Positions 48,301-58,957 of a DNA stretch of 64,000 bases are shown one piece after another (the stretch's first letter is position 1; each line of letters starts with the position of its first letter). The notes beneath the pieces are model-generated. The model saw only the letters and a program-made list of their open reading frames with translations, searched no databases and was not told the DNA's origin. The translations under genes were made by a program, and so were the position numbers. The stretch is from Dendrobium chrysotoxum (taxonomy: Eukaryota > Streptophyta > Magnoliopsida > Asparagales > Orchidaceae): assembly GCA_019925795.1 (NCBI GenBank), contig CM034310.1:10764869-10828868 (forward strand), in the 5' to 3' direction.

Positions 48301-49175
48301 GCTATTTCCTTGAAGCAAATTGTCAGATGGAGAATTTCAAATGGAAGCTCTATTAACATTCTGAATGATACTTGGATATTGAATAGATGTTTGAATAAGT
48401 GGCCATCTATGGTCAATATACAAGAAATAGATGATAAATAGATTTCTGCATTGTTGGACGAAAATGGTGGTTGGAATAAGAAGGTTATGCGTCATTTATT
48501 TTTAGAAGATTTGGTAGAATTAATTTTTGGAATTCCTATTGATAAAGATTTAAAGCAAGACCAATTAGAGCTGGTTGCAAATAACAATGGAAAGTCAATA
48601 GCTACGTTGGCATTCCAGGTTGGGAATAATCATGTTAATGATGGTGTAAATATCAAGTGGATGATGAAGTTTAAACTACCTCCTAAAGTAGCATTGTTTT
48701 GGTCGAGGCTTATGAATAAGGCATTACCTACTAATTGCTAGATGAAAAACAGGAGGCTTCGTGATTCTAGTACTTGTCCTAGAGGTTGCAGTGAAGATGA
48801 AGACAACAATCATATTGCTACACAATGTCATAAGTTACTTGAAATCTTTCAAGTTTTGGAAAGATGGGGTATTCAATTAACAAACTTCAATGATCTGTAT
48901 CATTGCTGGAAGGAACTAGAGAAGGCGTCTCATGTGAATCCTAGTATGGTTAAAGTTTATTTGTCTGCTATTTATCAAAATTAGAAGGCAAGGAATTGTT
49001 ATATGCACGGATTGAATGTTCTATCCTCTAATTCATTAGTAGCAAATACTTTGTCTTATGCTTTACAACCTCTGCTTATTCCTATTTGTAAGAACTGGGA
49101 CATTAATCAGCATTCTTTGATGTCTAAAGTTTGGTATCCTCTGCCTACAAATTGGATTAAATTGAATGTGGATGT
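45350..49175 (+). pseudogene. L2 ORF2, endonuclease and reverse transcriptase part
   Basis: Starts at ATG 45350-45352, directly after the ORF1 stop. The APE-type endonuclease shows FWNCRGAKKKEA, VGLVETK after a one-base slip in a T7 run, IIGGDFN and SDHYPI. The RT shows NNMSPGNDGMN, LVVLIPKV, KLDMEQSYDSM and LLFADDVMI near 47400-47425, so the FADD aspartates are intact. A 201-bp tandem duplication lies at 47584-47986. A zf-RVT-like region follows (48742-48984, CPRGCSEDEDNNHIATQC), then the start of RNase H up to the E5 insertion. There are about ten stops or frameshifts. ORF2 would nick target DNA and copy the RNA. Confidence 0.85.
47584..47986 (+). repeat. 201-bp tandem duplication inside L2 ORF2
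   Basis: 47584-47784 and 47785-47986 are nearly identical, both starting GGAATTCATAAAGTCAAAG and ending TATGATGCATT. The copies differ by a few substitutions and by a T-run length change near the end. The first copy ends in a stop (SSVPLSL), whereas the second reads on as SSVPLFSMMHYLV. Confidence 0.9.
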
Positions 49176-49539
49176 TGAAAGTTCGAAAGGGATGTTAAGC
49201 CCTAGTGAACTAGTCCCGAGGCTAACCAAGAGGGGGGGTGAATTGGTTATTTAAAAATTTCACGATAACTACAAAAATCTTTTCGATACTTAGCAGCGGA
49301 AACAAGTAAACAATAACGAAAAGATCAACCAACGATATTCACCCAAGCAGTTTATATTGAAAAGTAAAGTGCAAAACTGAATCAAAAAAGCAAACCAAAT
49401 TTTATAGTGGTTCGATCAACTTGACCTACGTCCACTCCCCGGAGCCTCCCCTCTGGGTATTGCACTAAACGAAAGTGACTCTCCTTTTGCTCCCACAGCA
49501 AGGCGGAGAAGCCTGTACAAAACACCTCGTTTTCACCAC

Positions 49540-49800
49540 ACGGTGAGGCAGAGAACCTGACCTCCTTTCGCTTCCTCCTGAAGCAGGAGAGAACCTTCGA
49601 ACTCCTTTGCTTCCACCTGAAGCGGGCAGAGAACCTGACCTCCTTTCGCTTCCTCCTGAAGCAGGCAGAGAACCTTCGAACTCCTTTTGCTTCCACCTGA
49701 AGCGGGCAGAGAACCTGACCTCCTTTCGCTTCCTCCTGAAGCAGGCAGAGAACCTTTGAACTCCTTTTGCTTCCACCTGAAGCGGGCAGAGAACCCCGGA
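49540..49800 (-). repeat. LTR minisatellite, 39-41 bp units (3' LTR copy)
   Basis: Six units alternate between two forms on the plus strand: GCAGAGAACCTGACCTCC with CTTCCTCCTGAAGCAG, and GCAGAGAACCTTCGAACTCC with CTTCCACCTGAAGCGG. It lies downstream of the TATA box, so it would be in the transcribed leader. The unit length is not a multiple of three and contains no stops, so several overlapping open frames arise that are not genes. Confidence 0.85.
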
Positions 49801-50065
49801 TCTTCTTGCGAACGATCCTCCCACGAAGAACACCGACTAGACGACAGACGACGAGCGGAGAAGACGACTCTGATCCGTGCTTGGAGCAACCTTAGTGAAT
49901 CCCTCACTAACTCCCCCTCACAAGATCTCTTCTCTCTCTCCCAACTCTCTCTTCTCTCTAGGGTTTCTCAGGGAAGGAAGGTAGCAAAAGATTTTTCCAA
50001 AAATTGGAAAAAGTTCTTTTAAAGGAGGGCTTAAAATTTGCCCTAAATCTCAACTGGTCGGCCAA

Positions 50066-50741
50066 GATCGTCCAGGACGATCGGTAGATCGTCCTGTACG
50101 ATCAGTTCAAATTCAGCTGTTTTAGTCTGGACGATCTGGCTCTTCTGGACGATCAGTAGAAAAAGTTGTTCATATCGTCCCGTACGATCCTGCGATCGTC
50201 CGGGACGATTAGTTCAAATTGAGGGAAATCGTCTAGAAGACAGTTCGGGTCGTCCAGAGAAATCTGTGCTGGACGACCAAAAAATGACTTGATCGTCCCG
50301 GACGATAGGGTCATCGTCCGGTACGATTAGTTCAAAATGGCCCCAAATCGTCCTGTACATAGTTCTGGACGTACAGCTTAAATGCACTAGACGATCAAGA
50401 TCGTCCGGGACGATCCTGTGATCGTTCAGGACGATATGATCGTATCAACCAAAAATTAATTGCTTTCCTTAATTACTAGATTAAATTAGGCATGATTGTA
50501 CTGGATCGTCCGGGACGATACACGTATCGTCCGGGACGATCAGACCAAGTATCTAAAAATAAGAACTTGCCTAACTTGATCTGGCGGCTGAGAATTTCTG
50601 ATTTGGGAATATCGTCCCGTACGATCCGTAGATCGTCCAGGACGATCGGCTCAATCAGACCCTCTTAACTTAGTCGCCCTAATTAGGGTTTCTGTTTTAA
50701 CTGGATCGTCCAGGACGATGTGGACATCGTCTAGGACGATC
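50066..50741 (-). promoter_or_regulatory. Paired 17-bp palindrome array in U3 (3' LTR copy)
   Basis: Seven pairs of GATCGTCC-N-GGACGATC-type palindromes start at 50066, 50173, 50291, 50399, 50504, 50610 and 50704. In every pair the second palindrome starts exactly 21 bp after the first, leaving a 4-bp gap. Some right halves use GTACGATC instead. Degenerate pairs lie midway, for example near 50227 and 50346. The array ends about 100 bp upstream of the TATA-type box in the direction of transcription. Function unknown; position suggests enhancer or repressor sites. Confidence 0.85.
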
Positions 50742-50991
50742 TGAACAAATGTTTAACAGAAACTCTAATTCACTCAATCTCTCTCCCTGAGTGTGTGCGT
50801 GCAAGGTTACTTAGCTAGGGAATCAGTTATATTACAATGGACTCAATAAAAAGAAAAATCATACATTTGACACACTTGGACCCGATCTTGAGTTGGCTTG
50901 AGTGGCTCGCGGTCTTTTGTGCCTGAAACAGATTAGCCAAGCAAAACATACTGGAAACATGTTTGTCATCATCAAAACTAGATTTGCAACA

Positions 50992-51006
50992 ATCTCCCCC
51001 TTTTTG
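50992..51006 (-). other. E5 polypurine tract
   Basis: On the minus strand AAAAAGGGGGAGAT lies immediately before the 3' LTR, the plus-strand primer site. E3 has the same tract at 10391-10404. Confidence 0.85.
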
Positions 51007-52459
51007 ATGATGGCAAACATTTGTAAAGTAGTCTGAAAATAAAAGTAAACTAGGAGATCCAACAAACAAACATTTTTTTTTTAAATTTTTATTTAACAGC
51101 TAAAACAATACATGAAACATGACTCAGAAAATAGAAACAGACACGACTACAGCTGACTCCCCCTTTTGACATCACAAAAAGGAGGAGCGAAAAACATAAC
51201 ACGGAAATAAAACATAAAATAAAACATACATAGAACAAACTACAAAACAGGAAAATCAGAATTTTTCCTTGATTTTAGATTCAAAAACCAATGACAGGAT
51301 GATTGACAGCGCTGAAATCCAAAAAAAAAAGGTTGGAAATGATCAACTTTCGTAACTCCGACCCCGGGCACCTTATCGATGCAAACCTCTTTCAACATAA
51401 AAATCCGATTCAAAAGAAGAGACATGAGATTTGAAAAGAGATACTTTCAAGCCTCGTTCCAGAAAAATATCTGATATAATAGTGTTACAAAGTAAAAAAT
51501 CAGAAATCAGGATTTTCAAAACTCAAGCTTTTGAAAATATTAAGTGGCGCACAGATTCCTCTAAGACATTTAACAATCTGAAAGGAAAGAAAGCTTGTTT
51601 TGGGCTCATTTTGTGCCTCTTTTTCAAATTGGTTGGCGCTTTGCGCATCTTTTGATTTTTGATACACTTTGTGTATCTATTTTGGCAATTTCGCATCTTT
51701 TCAGTTTTGGGCTCATTTTATGCCTCTTTTTCAAATTATCTGGCGCACTGCGCATCTTTTATAAGCTTTCTCCTTTTCATAATCATTAAAGAGTCTCAGC
51801 TGTGAGATTATCTTCCTGACATAGGAGATGACTCTCCGCAGTAAGGAAGAACGATTCACAAAATAAAATCCATACAACATATGATAAATGCAATCACTTG
51901 GTTTAGAAAATCAAACTAATGACTCAAGACTTTGAAAAACACTATTGATATGAGGCAGATTACTGTAGGAAGATAAAATAATCTCTATTTAAAAACTAAC
52001 ATTTTAATTTTGAAAAGGATTTTTATTCAAAAGAAACTACACACCAGTAAAGGAGTTAGAGGAAGAGAACCAATTATCAATGTTTCTTCCTTTAACAGAT
52101 TCAGCGAAGTCAATCACTGCTTATCAGCTTCCAAACCAAAACAAGGTAAAAACTCCCAGTCAAAAATTCAGATCACCAGAAGTAGTGAGCGGTGATCAGA
52201 TCTTGAAAAGCATAAAACAGTAAGTGTAAGATATGAACCCGTAAATAAATAAAAACAGGTAGAAAATCATAGCAAAGTAAATACTCAAAGCAAACTAACA
52301 AAAAAGGGTAACACAAAAATCAGCAGAAGAAATAAAATCAACTGAAAGTAAATAATCAAATCAAAACTAACTAACAGAAATCAAAAATCAGAATACAAAA
52401 ACTAACTAACAGAAATCAGAATACCAATCATAATAATCATAAATCAGCAGTCATCAGAA
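51007..52459 (-). other. E5 post-pol noncoding region
   Basis: About 1.45 kb without an env-like or other credible ORF. 51597-51760 contains successive short inverted repeats around an AAA/TTT centre: GGGCTCATTTTGTGCCTC twice, GGCGCTTTGCGCATC, the perfect dyad GATACACTTTGTGTATC (51661-51677), and GGCGCACTGCGCATC. A second purine-rich tract with CCCCCTTTTGACATCAC lies near 51159-51175. Confidence 0.75.
51597..51760 (-). repeat. Array of AAA-centred inverted repeats after pol (E5)
   Basis: Five units of about 30 bp, each an imperfect dyad of 6-7 bp arms around a 3-bp AAA centre (minus strand), separated by A/T-rich spacers. In RNA each could fold as a small hairpin. Related arrays occur at about 2745-2895, 9640-9790, 23310-23490 and 30595-30765. 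Confidence 0.7.
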
Positions 52460-55400
52460 TCAAGCATTTATATCAATCACTCCTAATCTGGTTCTCAAAA
52501 TGCTGAATGAGTCAAAGGCTAGTGGTTTAGTGAATATGTCAGCCAGCCGATTTTCAGTTGCTACGTGGTGTAGCTCAATGTCCCCTTTTGTAACATGGTC
52601 CCTAATGAAGTGATGCCTAATGTCAATGTGTTTGGTCCTAGAATGTTGGATTGGATTCTTAGAGATACAGATGGCACTAGTATTATCACACAGAATAGAA
52701 ATTGTTCCAACAGGTACTCCTAAATCCAAGACTTGCTGCTTCAACCAAAGAACTTGGGCCACACAACTCCCTAAGGCAATGTACTCAGCTTCAGCAGTGG
52801 AAAGTGCAACTGAGTTCTGTTTTCTACTGGACCAGGAGACTAATGACTGTCCTATAAATTGACAAGTCCCAGAAGTACTCTTCCTATCCACCCTACACCC
52901 CGCAAAGTCAGAATCAGAATATCCAATGATCTCAAAAGAGGTGTTGTGCCTAGGGTACCAAATTCCTAGGTTTGGGGTTCCTAAAAGATATCTAAGAATT
53001 CTCTTAACAGCAGTCAGGTGGGACTCTTTAGGATCAGCCTGAAACCAAGCACAAAGACAGACACTAAACATGATATCAGGTCGGCTAGCAGTCAGGTAAA
53101 GCAGTGAACCTATTATCCCTCTATACTTCTTCTGATCAACAGATTTTCCATTTGAATCCTTATCTAACTGAACTGAGGAGGGCATGAGAGTATTGATTGG
53201 CTTGGCTTTGTCCATTTCATATTTCTTCAAAATGTCCTTAGTGTATTTTGATTGATTGAGAAAGGTTCCATCATCCGTTTGCCTTATGCTAAACCCCAAA
53301 AAGTAGGATAATTCTCCCATCATACTCATCTCAAACTCCTTACTCATTGTTTTGGAAAACTCATCACATAAATATTTATCAGAAGATCCAAAAATTATAT
53401 CATCAACATAAATTTGGACAATGAGTAAGTCATCTCCTATTCTCCTCAGAAAAAGGGTGGTGTCTACGCTCCCCTTAACAAACTCTCTTTCTAACAGGAA
53501 TGTGCTAAGCCTCTCATACCAAGCTCTGGGTGCCTGTTTCAATCCATATAAGGCCTTTTTTAATTTATAGACATGATTTGGATATTGGGAACTCTCAAAA
53601 CCTGGGGGTTGTTCTACGAAAACATCTTCTTTAATTACCCCATTTAAAAAGGTACTCTTAACATCCATTTGAAACAGCTTAAATCCCTTATAACAGGCAA
53701 AGGCTAGTAGCACTCTAATGGCTTCCAATCTAGCTACAGGGGCAAAAGTCTCCTCAAAATCAATCCCTTCTATCTGATTATACCCCTTAGCCACCAATCT
53801 TGCCTTATTTCTCACCACCACACCAGAATCATTCATCTTATTCTTAAAGACCCACTTGGTTCCCACAATACTTTGATTTTTAGGTCTTTCTACTAACTCC
53901 CAAACATCATTCCTTACAAATTGATTCAATTCTTCCTGCATAGCTAAAATCCAAAATTCATCCGACAGGGCTTGATTGATGTTGGTGGGTTCAGTCATTG
54001 AGATAAAGGCAGAATGGTTTACTTCCTTCCTAAGTCCATGCCTAGTCCTAACACCTTCAGAAGGGTCTCCTAAGATCAGTTCTTTAGGATGACTCGAAGA
54101 ATATCTCCAATCTCTAGGCAATGGGGTTTGAGGTTCTACCATTTCCTCCAAATTTGTATTTCCAACTCCTTGGGTAACCTCAACAATCTCTTCATCTTCT
54201 ACTTCAGATCTAGACTCCTTAGGATCAGATTCATCAAACACTACATGGGTTGTTTCTTCCACCACCAAAGTCCTCCTATTGAACACCCTAAAGGATTTCC
54301 CCACACTTGAATATCCTAAGAACACTCCTTCATCAGATTTGGGGTCAAATTTTCCTAAGGGTGACTTTCCGTTGTTCAGAATGAAAACCTTACAGCCAAA
54401 GACATGGAGGTGGGACAGATTTGGTGTTCTACCCTTAATGATCTCATAAGGTGTCTTGTTTAGTTTGACTCTCACATTCACCCTATTCAGCACATAACAG
54501 GCAGTGTTCACCGCTTCAGCCCAAAAGTATTTTGGAAGTGAATACTCGGCAAGCATGGCTCTAGCGGCTTCCACTAAGGTCCTGTTCTTCCTTTCAGCTA
54601 CCCCGTTCTGCTGAGGGGTCCTAGGAGCTGAAAAATTGTGACTAATCCCATGATTCTCACAAAAACTTCCAAATCTTTCATTTTCAAACTCCCCTCCTTG
54701 ATCACTATGGATGGTAATAATCTCACATCCTAACTTCTTCTGAATCCAAGTAGAGAAAGATCTAAACTCATCAAATGACTCAGATTTGTGTGACAAAAAC
54801 TTAACCCAAGTGAACCTTGAATAATCATCAACAATCACAAAACCATAGACTCTCCCCCCTAAGCTGGCAGTGCTAATGGGTCCAAAGAGGTCCATGTGAA
54901 GAACTTCTAAAGGTCTAGAGGTGCTAATGTCCTTAACAGAGTGAAAAGAGGACTAGACTTGCTTCCCCAACTGACAGGCATCACACAGGTGATCCTTAGT
55001 GAACTTAAGCTTGGGCACACCTCTAACTAAGTCCTTTTGGGTGACTCTCCTAAGGGTTTTCATACTGGCATGACACAATCTCCTATGCCATAACCAAGAC
55101 TCATCAGCAGCAGTTTTTAAGCAAATTGAATTATCAGATTTAATGCTACTTACATCCAGCTTGTAGACGTTGTTGATCCTTTGCCCCTGCAAAATAACTT
55201 CATCATTTAAGCTTAAAATGCAGCCAGTGGGCAGGAATTTGATGCTGTATCCCTTGTCACAGAGTTGACTGATGCTCAGCAGGTTGTGTTTCAGTCCATC
55301 TACAAGCAAAACATTATCAATCATAAAGTTCTTTGAATCACCAATTATACATGTGCCTACCACCTTCCTGGTGGTGTTATCTCCAAGTGTAACCTTGCCT

Positions 55401-55510
55401 CCAGCTCTGGCCTCCAGCGAAATGAACTGATTTGCATCTCCAGTCATATGTCTAGAACATCCGCTGTCCAGGTACCACATGCTCTCACGAGGTCTTGTGT
55501 GAGAGCTCAC
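52460..55510 (-). pseudogene. E5 pol polyprotein, one in-frame stop
   Basis: Frame 55510-52460 is continuous except for TAG at 54953-54955, just after the pre-integrase CDACQLGKQV; by the flanking frame this is a single codon change. It lies in a different frame from gag, which ends 12 bases upstream. Order: protease (DSGCSRHMTGD, about residue 15), HHCC-type pre-integrase, integrase core with D2, D65 and E101 of the 811-codon part (35 residues between the last two), RT with QMDVKSTFLNG and YVDD at 496-499, and RNase H (SWSSRKQNSVALSTAEAEY, DIFTKPLAF). It ends GVIDINA. It would process Gag-Pol, copy RNA and integrate cDNA. The only disabling lesion seen is the stop. Confidence 0.92.
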
Positions 55511-55521
55511 CTACAAAATCA

Positions 55522-57333
55522 TCAAATGTCAGTCTTAGGAACCCAAACAGGTTTGGGTTCCTTCTTATGAAAAGAAGAATGCGATGCATGCGTGTTGTGC
55601 TGTGAAACAGGCAGTTTGGGTCTCCACACCCAATGTGTACTACGGTGAACAGTACAAGTGTGTGATATGTGTCCTAACATGCCACATGAAAAACATCTAA
55701 CACCAGGAAAAGGATTAACTAAACGTCGTGAGTGATAGTGCCTCTTCCTAGTAGTGTATGAAACATGTTTTGATGAACTTGCAACAGAATTTTTAAAAGG
55801 TGGCGGTGCATAAAACTGTTCAAAGGTAGGCGGTGTTTTGTTCTTTTCAAAAGCACTGATTTTTACTTCCAAAAACTCATTCTCTTTCTTTAAACTTGCA
55901 ATTTCAAATTTTAAAGCGCCATTGTTACTTTCTACTTCACATGCCATTGTATCTAACTCTTTAAAAACTTTTTCTAAATCAACATGCGTGGTTTTCAAAG
56001 AATCATGCTCAGAAACTAAATCAGAATATTTTTTGTTCAATTCATCAAACTCATCAAGCAGAGACATGTGATTGGAATCAAGTGTGGAATAATCTTTAAC
56101 TACAGAATCATGCTCTTTTTGTAAAGTCAAATAATCTAATTTCAAACTAGCATGGGTTTTCTTAAGCTTCCTATACGATGTATGAATCTTTTTAGAAACT
56201 TCAAATAACTGATCGTAAGTAAGCTCACATACCTCTTCCTGGTCCGACTGACCAGGGTGATCATCCGCCATCAGACACAAGTTTGTTTCCTCCTCTTCAG
56301 CTTCAGTCTCAGAAGAGTCGGATGCAGAGTCTGCCCAGAACGCCTTCTGAATTCGCTTCTTATCCTTCCTGAACTTTGGTTTCTCCTCACTCTTCTCCTT
56401 GCTTGGGTGAGCTTTAAGTGTTGGACAATCAGCCTTAATGTGTCCAGGCTTCCTGCATTCAAAACAAACCGATTCAGATGAACCCTTAAAGTTTTTATTG
56501 AACTTACCCTTGTTCCACTTCTGATAGTTCTTATGTTTCTTCCTTAGAAAGCTTTTGAATTGCCTTGTGATTAAGGCAACTTCATCGCTATCAGACCCGG
56601 AAGTGCTAGCATCTGAATCTTTGGCCTTTAGTGCCACGGTCTTCTCTTTCTTGCGTTCACCTGCATCAAGTTGCCTTTGGTTCACCCCTTGCTCGTAAGC
56701 AATGAGTGATCCAAGTAAGCTGTCAATAGAGTAAGTATTTAAATCTTTGGATTCAGTAATAGCAGTAATCTTAGCATCATAAGAAGAAGGCAAACATCTA
56801 AGAATCTTGTTCACTCTTTTGTAGTTGGTAAGTTCTCTACCTAAAGCATGCAAAGAGGTAACAATCTGAGTGAACCTTGTGTACATTTTTGAAATAGTCT
56901 CACTAGGTTTCATGCGAAAAAGTTCATAATCATGTAACAAGATGTTTAACCTAGATTGTTTGACTTCAGTTGTACCTTCGTATGTTATACATAACCTATC
57001 CCAGATTTCCTTTCCCGTTGTACAAGTAGAAACACGCATATAGTCTTCAGATTTTAAAGTACAAAAGAAACAGTTCAAACATTTTGCATTCAACTGTGCT
57101 AAATCACGATCATCAAACGTCCAATCAGCAAACGGCAATTCAGTTTTCACATTGTTAATCATTCGAAAAGGTGGTTCGTATCCGTCCTTAACTAACATCC
57201 ACATGCGATAATCAATAGATTGCAGAAAAGTAGACATGCGTGTTTTCCAAAAATCAAAAGGAATATTGTCAAACAACGGTGGTCTGGTAATAGAATAACC
57301 TTCAGTAGTATTACGATTGTTACAGTTAGCCAT
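55522..57333 (-). CDS. E5 gag protein (603 aa)
   Basis: Intact frame starting 43 bases after the primer-binding site. Residues 1-60 carry the PPLFDNIPFDFWKTRMSTFL start typical of DUF4219-containing copia gags, and 90-215 the UBN2-like capsid region (TCTTGKEIWDRLCITYEG, SRLNILLHDYELF). The first zinc knuckle is CFECRKPGHIKADC (290-303). An acidic serine-rich linker (335-360) precedes a long coiled-coil-like stretch (about 365-495, LLDEFDELNKKYSDL). A second knuckle, CFSCGMLGHISHTC, is at 547-560. Gag assembles the particle and packages RNA. It is longer than usual for copia gags, and the two knuckles on either side of a coiled coil are notable. It stops with TGA TGA; pol continues in another frame. 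Confidence 0.92.
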   Translation of the reverse strand: MANCNNRNTTEGYSITRPPLFDNIPFDFWKTRMSTFLQSIDYRMWMLVKDGYEPPFRMINNVKTELPFADWTFDDRDLAQLNAKCLNCFFCTLKSEDYMRVSTCTTGKEIWDRLCITYEGTTEVKQSRLNILLHDYELFRMKPSETISKMYTRFTQIVTSLHALGRELTNYKRVNKILRCLPSSYDAKITAITESKDLNTYSIDSLLGSLIAYEQGVNQRQLDAGERKKEKTVALKAKDSDASTSGSDSDEVALITRQFKSFLRKKHKNYQKWNKGKFNKNFKGSSESVCFECRKPGHIKADCPTLKAHPSKEKSEEKPKFRKDKKRIQKAFWADSASDSSETEAEEEETNLCLMADDHPGQSDQEEVCELTYDQLFEVSKKIHTSYRKLKKTHASLKLDYLTLQKEHDSVVKDYSTLDSNHMSLLDEFDELNKKYSDLVSEHDSLKTTHVDLEKVFKELDTMACEVESNNGALKFEIASLKKENEFLEVKISAFEKNKTPPTFEQFYAPPPFKNSVASSSKHVSYTTRKRHYHSRRLVNPFPGVRCFSCGMLGHISHTCTVHRSTHWVWRPKLPVSQHNTHASHSSFHKKEPKPVWVPKTDI

Positions 57334-57375
57334 TGGATCAAATTCAAAAGTTTTTAAACTTAAATTTTGAATCCC

Positions 57376-57387
57376 GCTCTGATACCA
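57376..57387 (-). other. E5 primer-binding site
   Basis: TGGTATCAGAGC on the minus strand, two bases after the 5' LTR. It is a perfect complement to the initiator tRNA-Met 3' end. Confidence 0.92.
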
Positions 57388-58232
57388 CTTGAAAGTTCGA
57401 AAGGGATGTTAAGCCCTAGTGAACTAGTCCCGAGGCTAACCAAGAGGGGGGGTGAATTGGTTATTTAAAAATTTCACGATAACTACAAAAATCTTTTCGA
57501 TACTTAGCAGCGGAAACAAGTAAATAATAACGAAAAGATTAACCAACGATATTCACCCAAGCAGTTTATATTGAAAAGTAAAGTGCAAAACTGAATCAGA
57601 AAAGCAAACCAGATTTTATAGTGGTTCGGTCAACTTGACCTACGTCCACTCCCCGGAGCCTCCCCTCCGGGTATTGCACTAAACGAAAGTGACTCTCCTT
57701 TTGCTCCCACAGCAAGGCGGAGAAGCCTGTACAAAACACCTCCTTTTCACCACACGGTGAGGCAGAGAACCTGACCTCCTTTCTCTTCCTCCTGAAGCAG
57801 GCAGAGAACCTTCGAACTCCTTTTGCTTCCACCTGAAGCGGGCAGAGAACCTGACCTCCTTTCGCTTCCTCCTGAAGCAGGCAGAGAACCTTCGAACTCC
57901 TTTTGCTTCCACCTGAAGCGGGCAGAGAACCTGACCTCCTTTCGCTTCCTCCTGAAGCAGGCAGAGAACCTTCGAACTCCTTTTGCTTCCACCTAAAGCG
58001 GGCAGAGAACCCCGGATCTTCTTTCGAACGATCCTCCCACGAAGAACACCGACTAGACGACAGACGACGAGCGGAGAAGACGACTCTGATCCGTGCTTGG
58101 AGCAACCTTAGTGAATCCCTCACTAACTCCCCCTCACAAGATCTCTTCTCTCTCTCCCAACTCTCTCTTCTCTCTAGGGTTTCTCAGGGAAGGAAGGTAG
58201 CAAAAGATTTTTCCAAAAATTGGAAAAAGTTC

Positions 58233-58240
58233 TTTTAAAG
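58233..58240 (-). promoter_or_regulatory. Putative TATA box of the E5 5' LTR
   Basis: CTTTAAAA on the minus strand aligns with the TATTTAAG box in other LTRs of the window (5213-5220, 7318-7325, 11230-11237, 32499-32506). It lies between the palindrome array and the leader minisatellite, as a core promoter should. Predicted from alignment only. Confidence 0.5.
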
Positions 58241-58281
58241 GAGGGCTTAAAATTTGCCCTAAATCTCAACTGGTCGGCCAA

Positions 58282-58957
58282 GATCGTCCAGGACGATCGG
58301 TAGATCGTCCTGTACGATCAGTTCAAATTCAGCTGTTTTAGTCTGAACGATCTGGCTCTTCTGGACGATCAGTAGAAAAAGTTGTTCATATCATCCCGTA
58401 CGATCCTGCGATCATCCGGGACGATTAGTTCAAATTGAGGGAAATCGTCCAGAAGACAGTTCGGGTCGTCCAGAGAAATCTGCGCTGGACGACCAAAAAA
58501 TGACTTGATCGTCCCGGATGATAGGGTCATCGTCCGGTACGATTAGTTCAAAAAGGCCCCAAATCGTCCTGTACATAGTTCTGGACGTACAGCTTAAATG
58601 CACTAGACGATCAAGATCGTCCGGGACGATCCTGCGATCGTCCAGGACGATATGATCGTATCAACCAAAAATTAATTGCTTTCCTTAATTACCAGATTAA
58701 ATTAGACATGATTGTACTGGATCGTCCGGGACGATACACGTATCGTCCGGGACGATCAGACCAAGTATCTAAAAATAAGAACTTGCCTAACTTGATCTGG
58801 CGGCTGAGAATTTCTGATTTGGGAATATCGTCCCGTACGATCCGTAGATCGTCCAGGACGATCGGCTCAATCAGACCCTCTTAACTTAGTCGCCCTAATT
58901 AGGGTTTCTGTTTTAACTGGATCGTCCAGGACGATGTGGACATCGTCCAGGATGATC
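58282..58957 (-). promoter_or_regulatory. Paired 17-bp palindrome array in U3 (5' LTR copy)
   Basis: Same seven pairs as in the 3' LTR. The first pair is at 58282-58298 and 58303-58319, the last at 58920-58936 and 58941-58957, each with 21-bp centre spacing. It sits directly upstream of the putative TATA box, and is therefore the copy that would control transcription of the element. Confidence 0.85.

Larger units (their letters stand above)
49176..50991 (-). repeat. E5 3' LTR
   Basis: 1,816 bp, from TGAAAGTTCG to ATTTGCAACA on the plus strand. Contents from left: the G7 tract (49231-49237), minisatellite (about 49550-49795), leader, TATA-type TTTAAAAG, and paired-palindrome array (50066-50741). 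The CAAGGTTACTTAGCTAGG region near 50800 is shared with all other LTRs of the window. Confidence 0.92.

Noticed and set aside
49382..50022. Several overlapping ORFs of 104-124 codons on both strands in the E5 3' LTR
   Set aside because: They read through the stop-free 39-41 bp minisatellite in several frames, and the same appears in the other LTR. The peptides are low-complexity repeats with no start context.
50066..50741. Regular short palindromes resembling a CRISPR array
   Set aside because: The spacers are themselves repeated and partly palindromic, the array lies in an LTR of a plant retrotransposon, and no cas genes are present.
51007..52459. Possible env-like gene after pol, as in some SIRE elements
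   Set aside because: No long frame, signal peptide or membrane segment in either orientation; only short frames of about 60-80 codons.
57596..58238. 175-codon minus and 111-codon plus ORFs in the E5 5' LTR
   Set aside because: Same minisatellite artefact; frames are open because the unit lacks stops.
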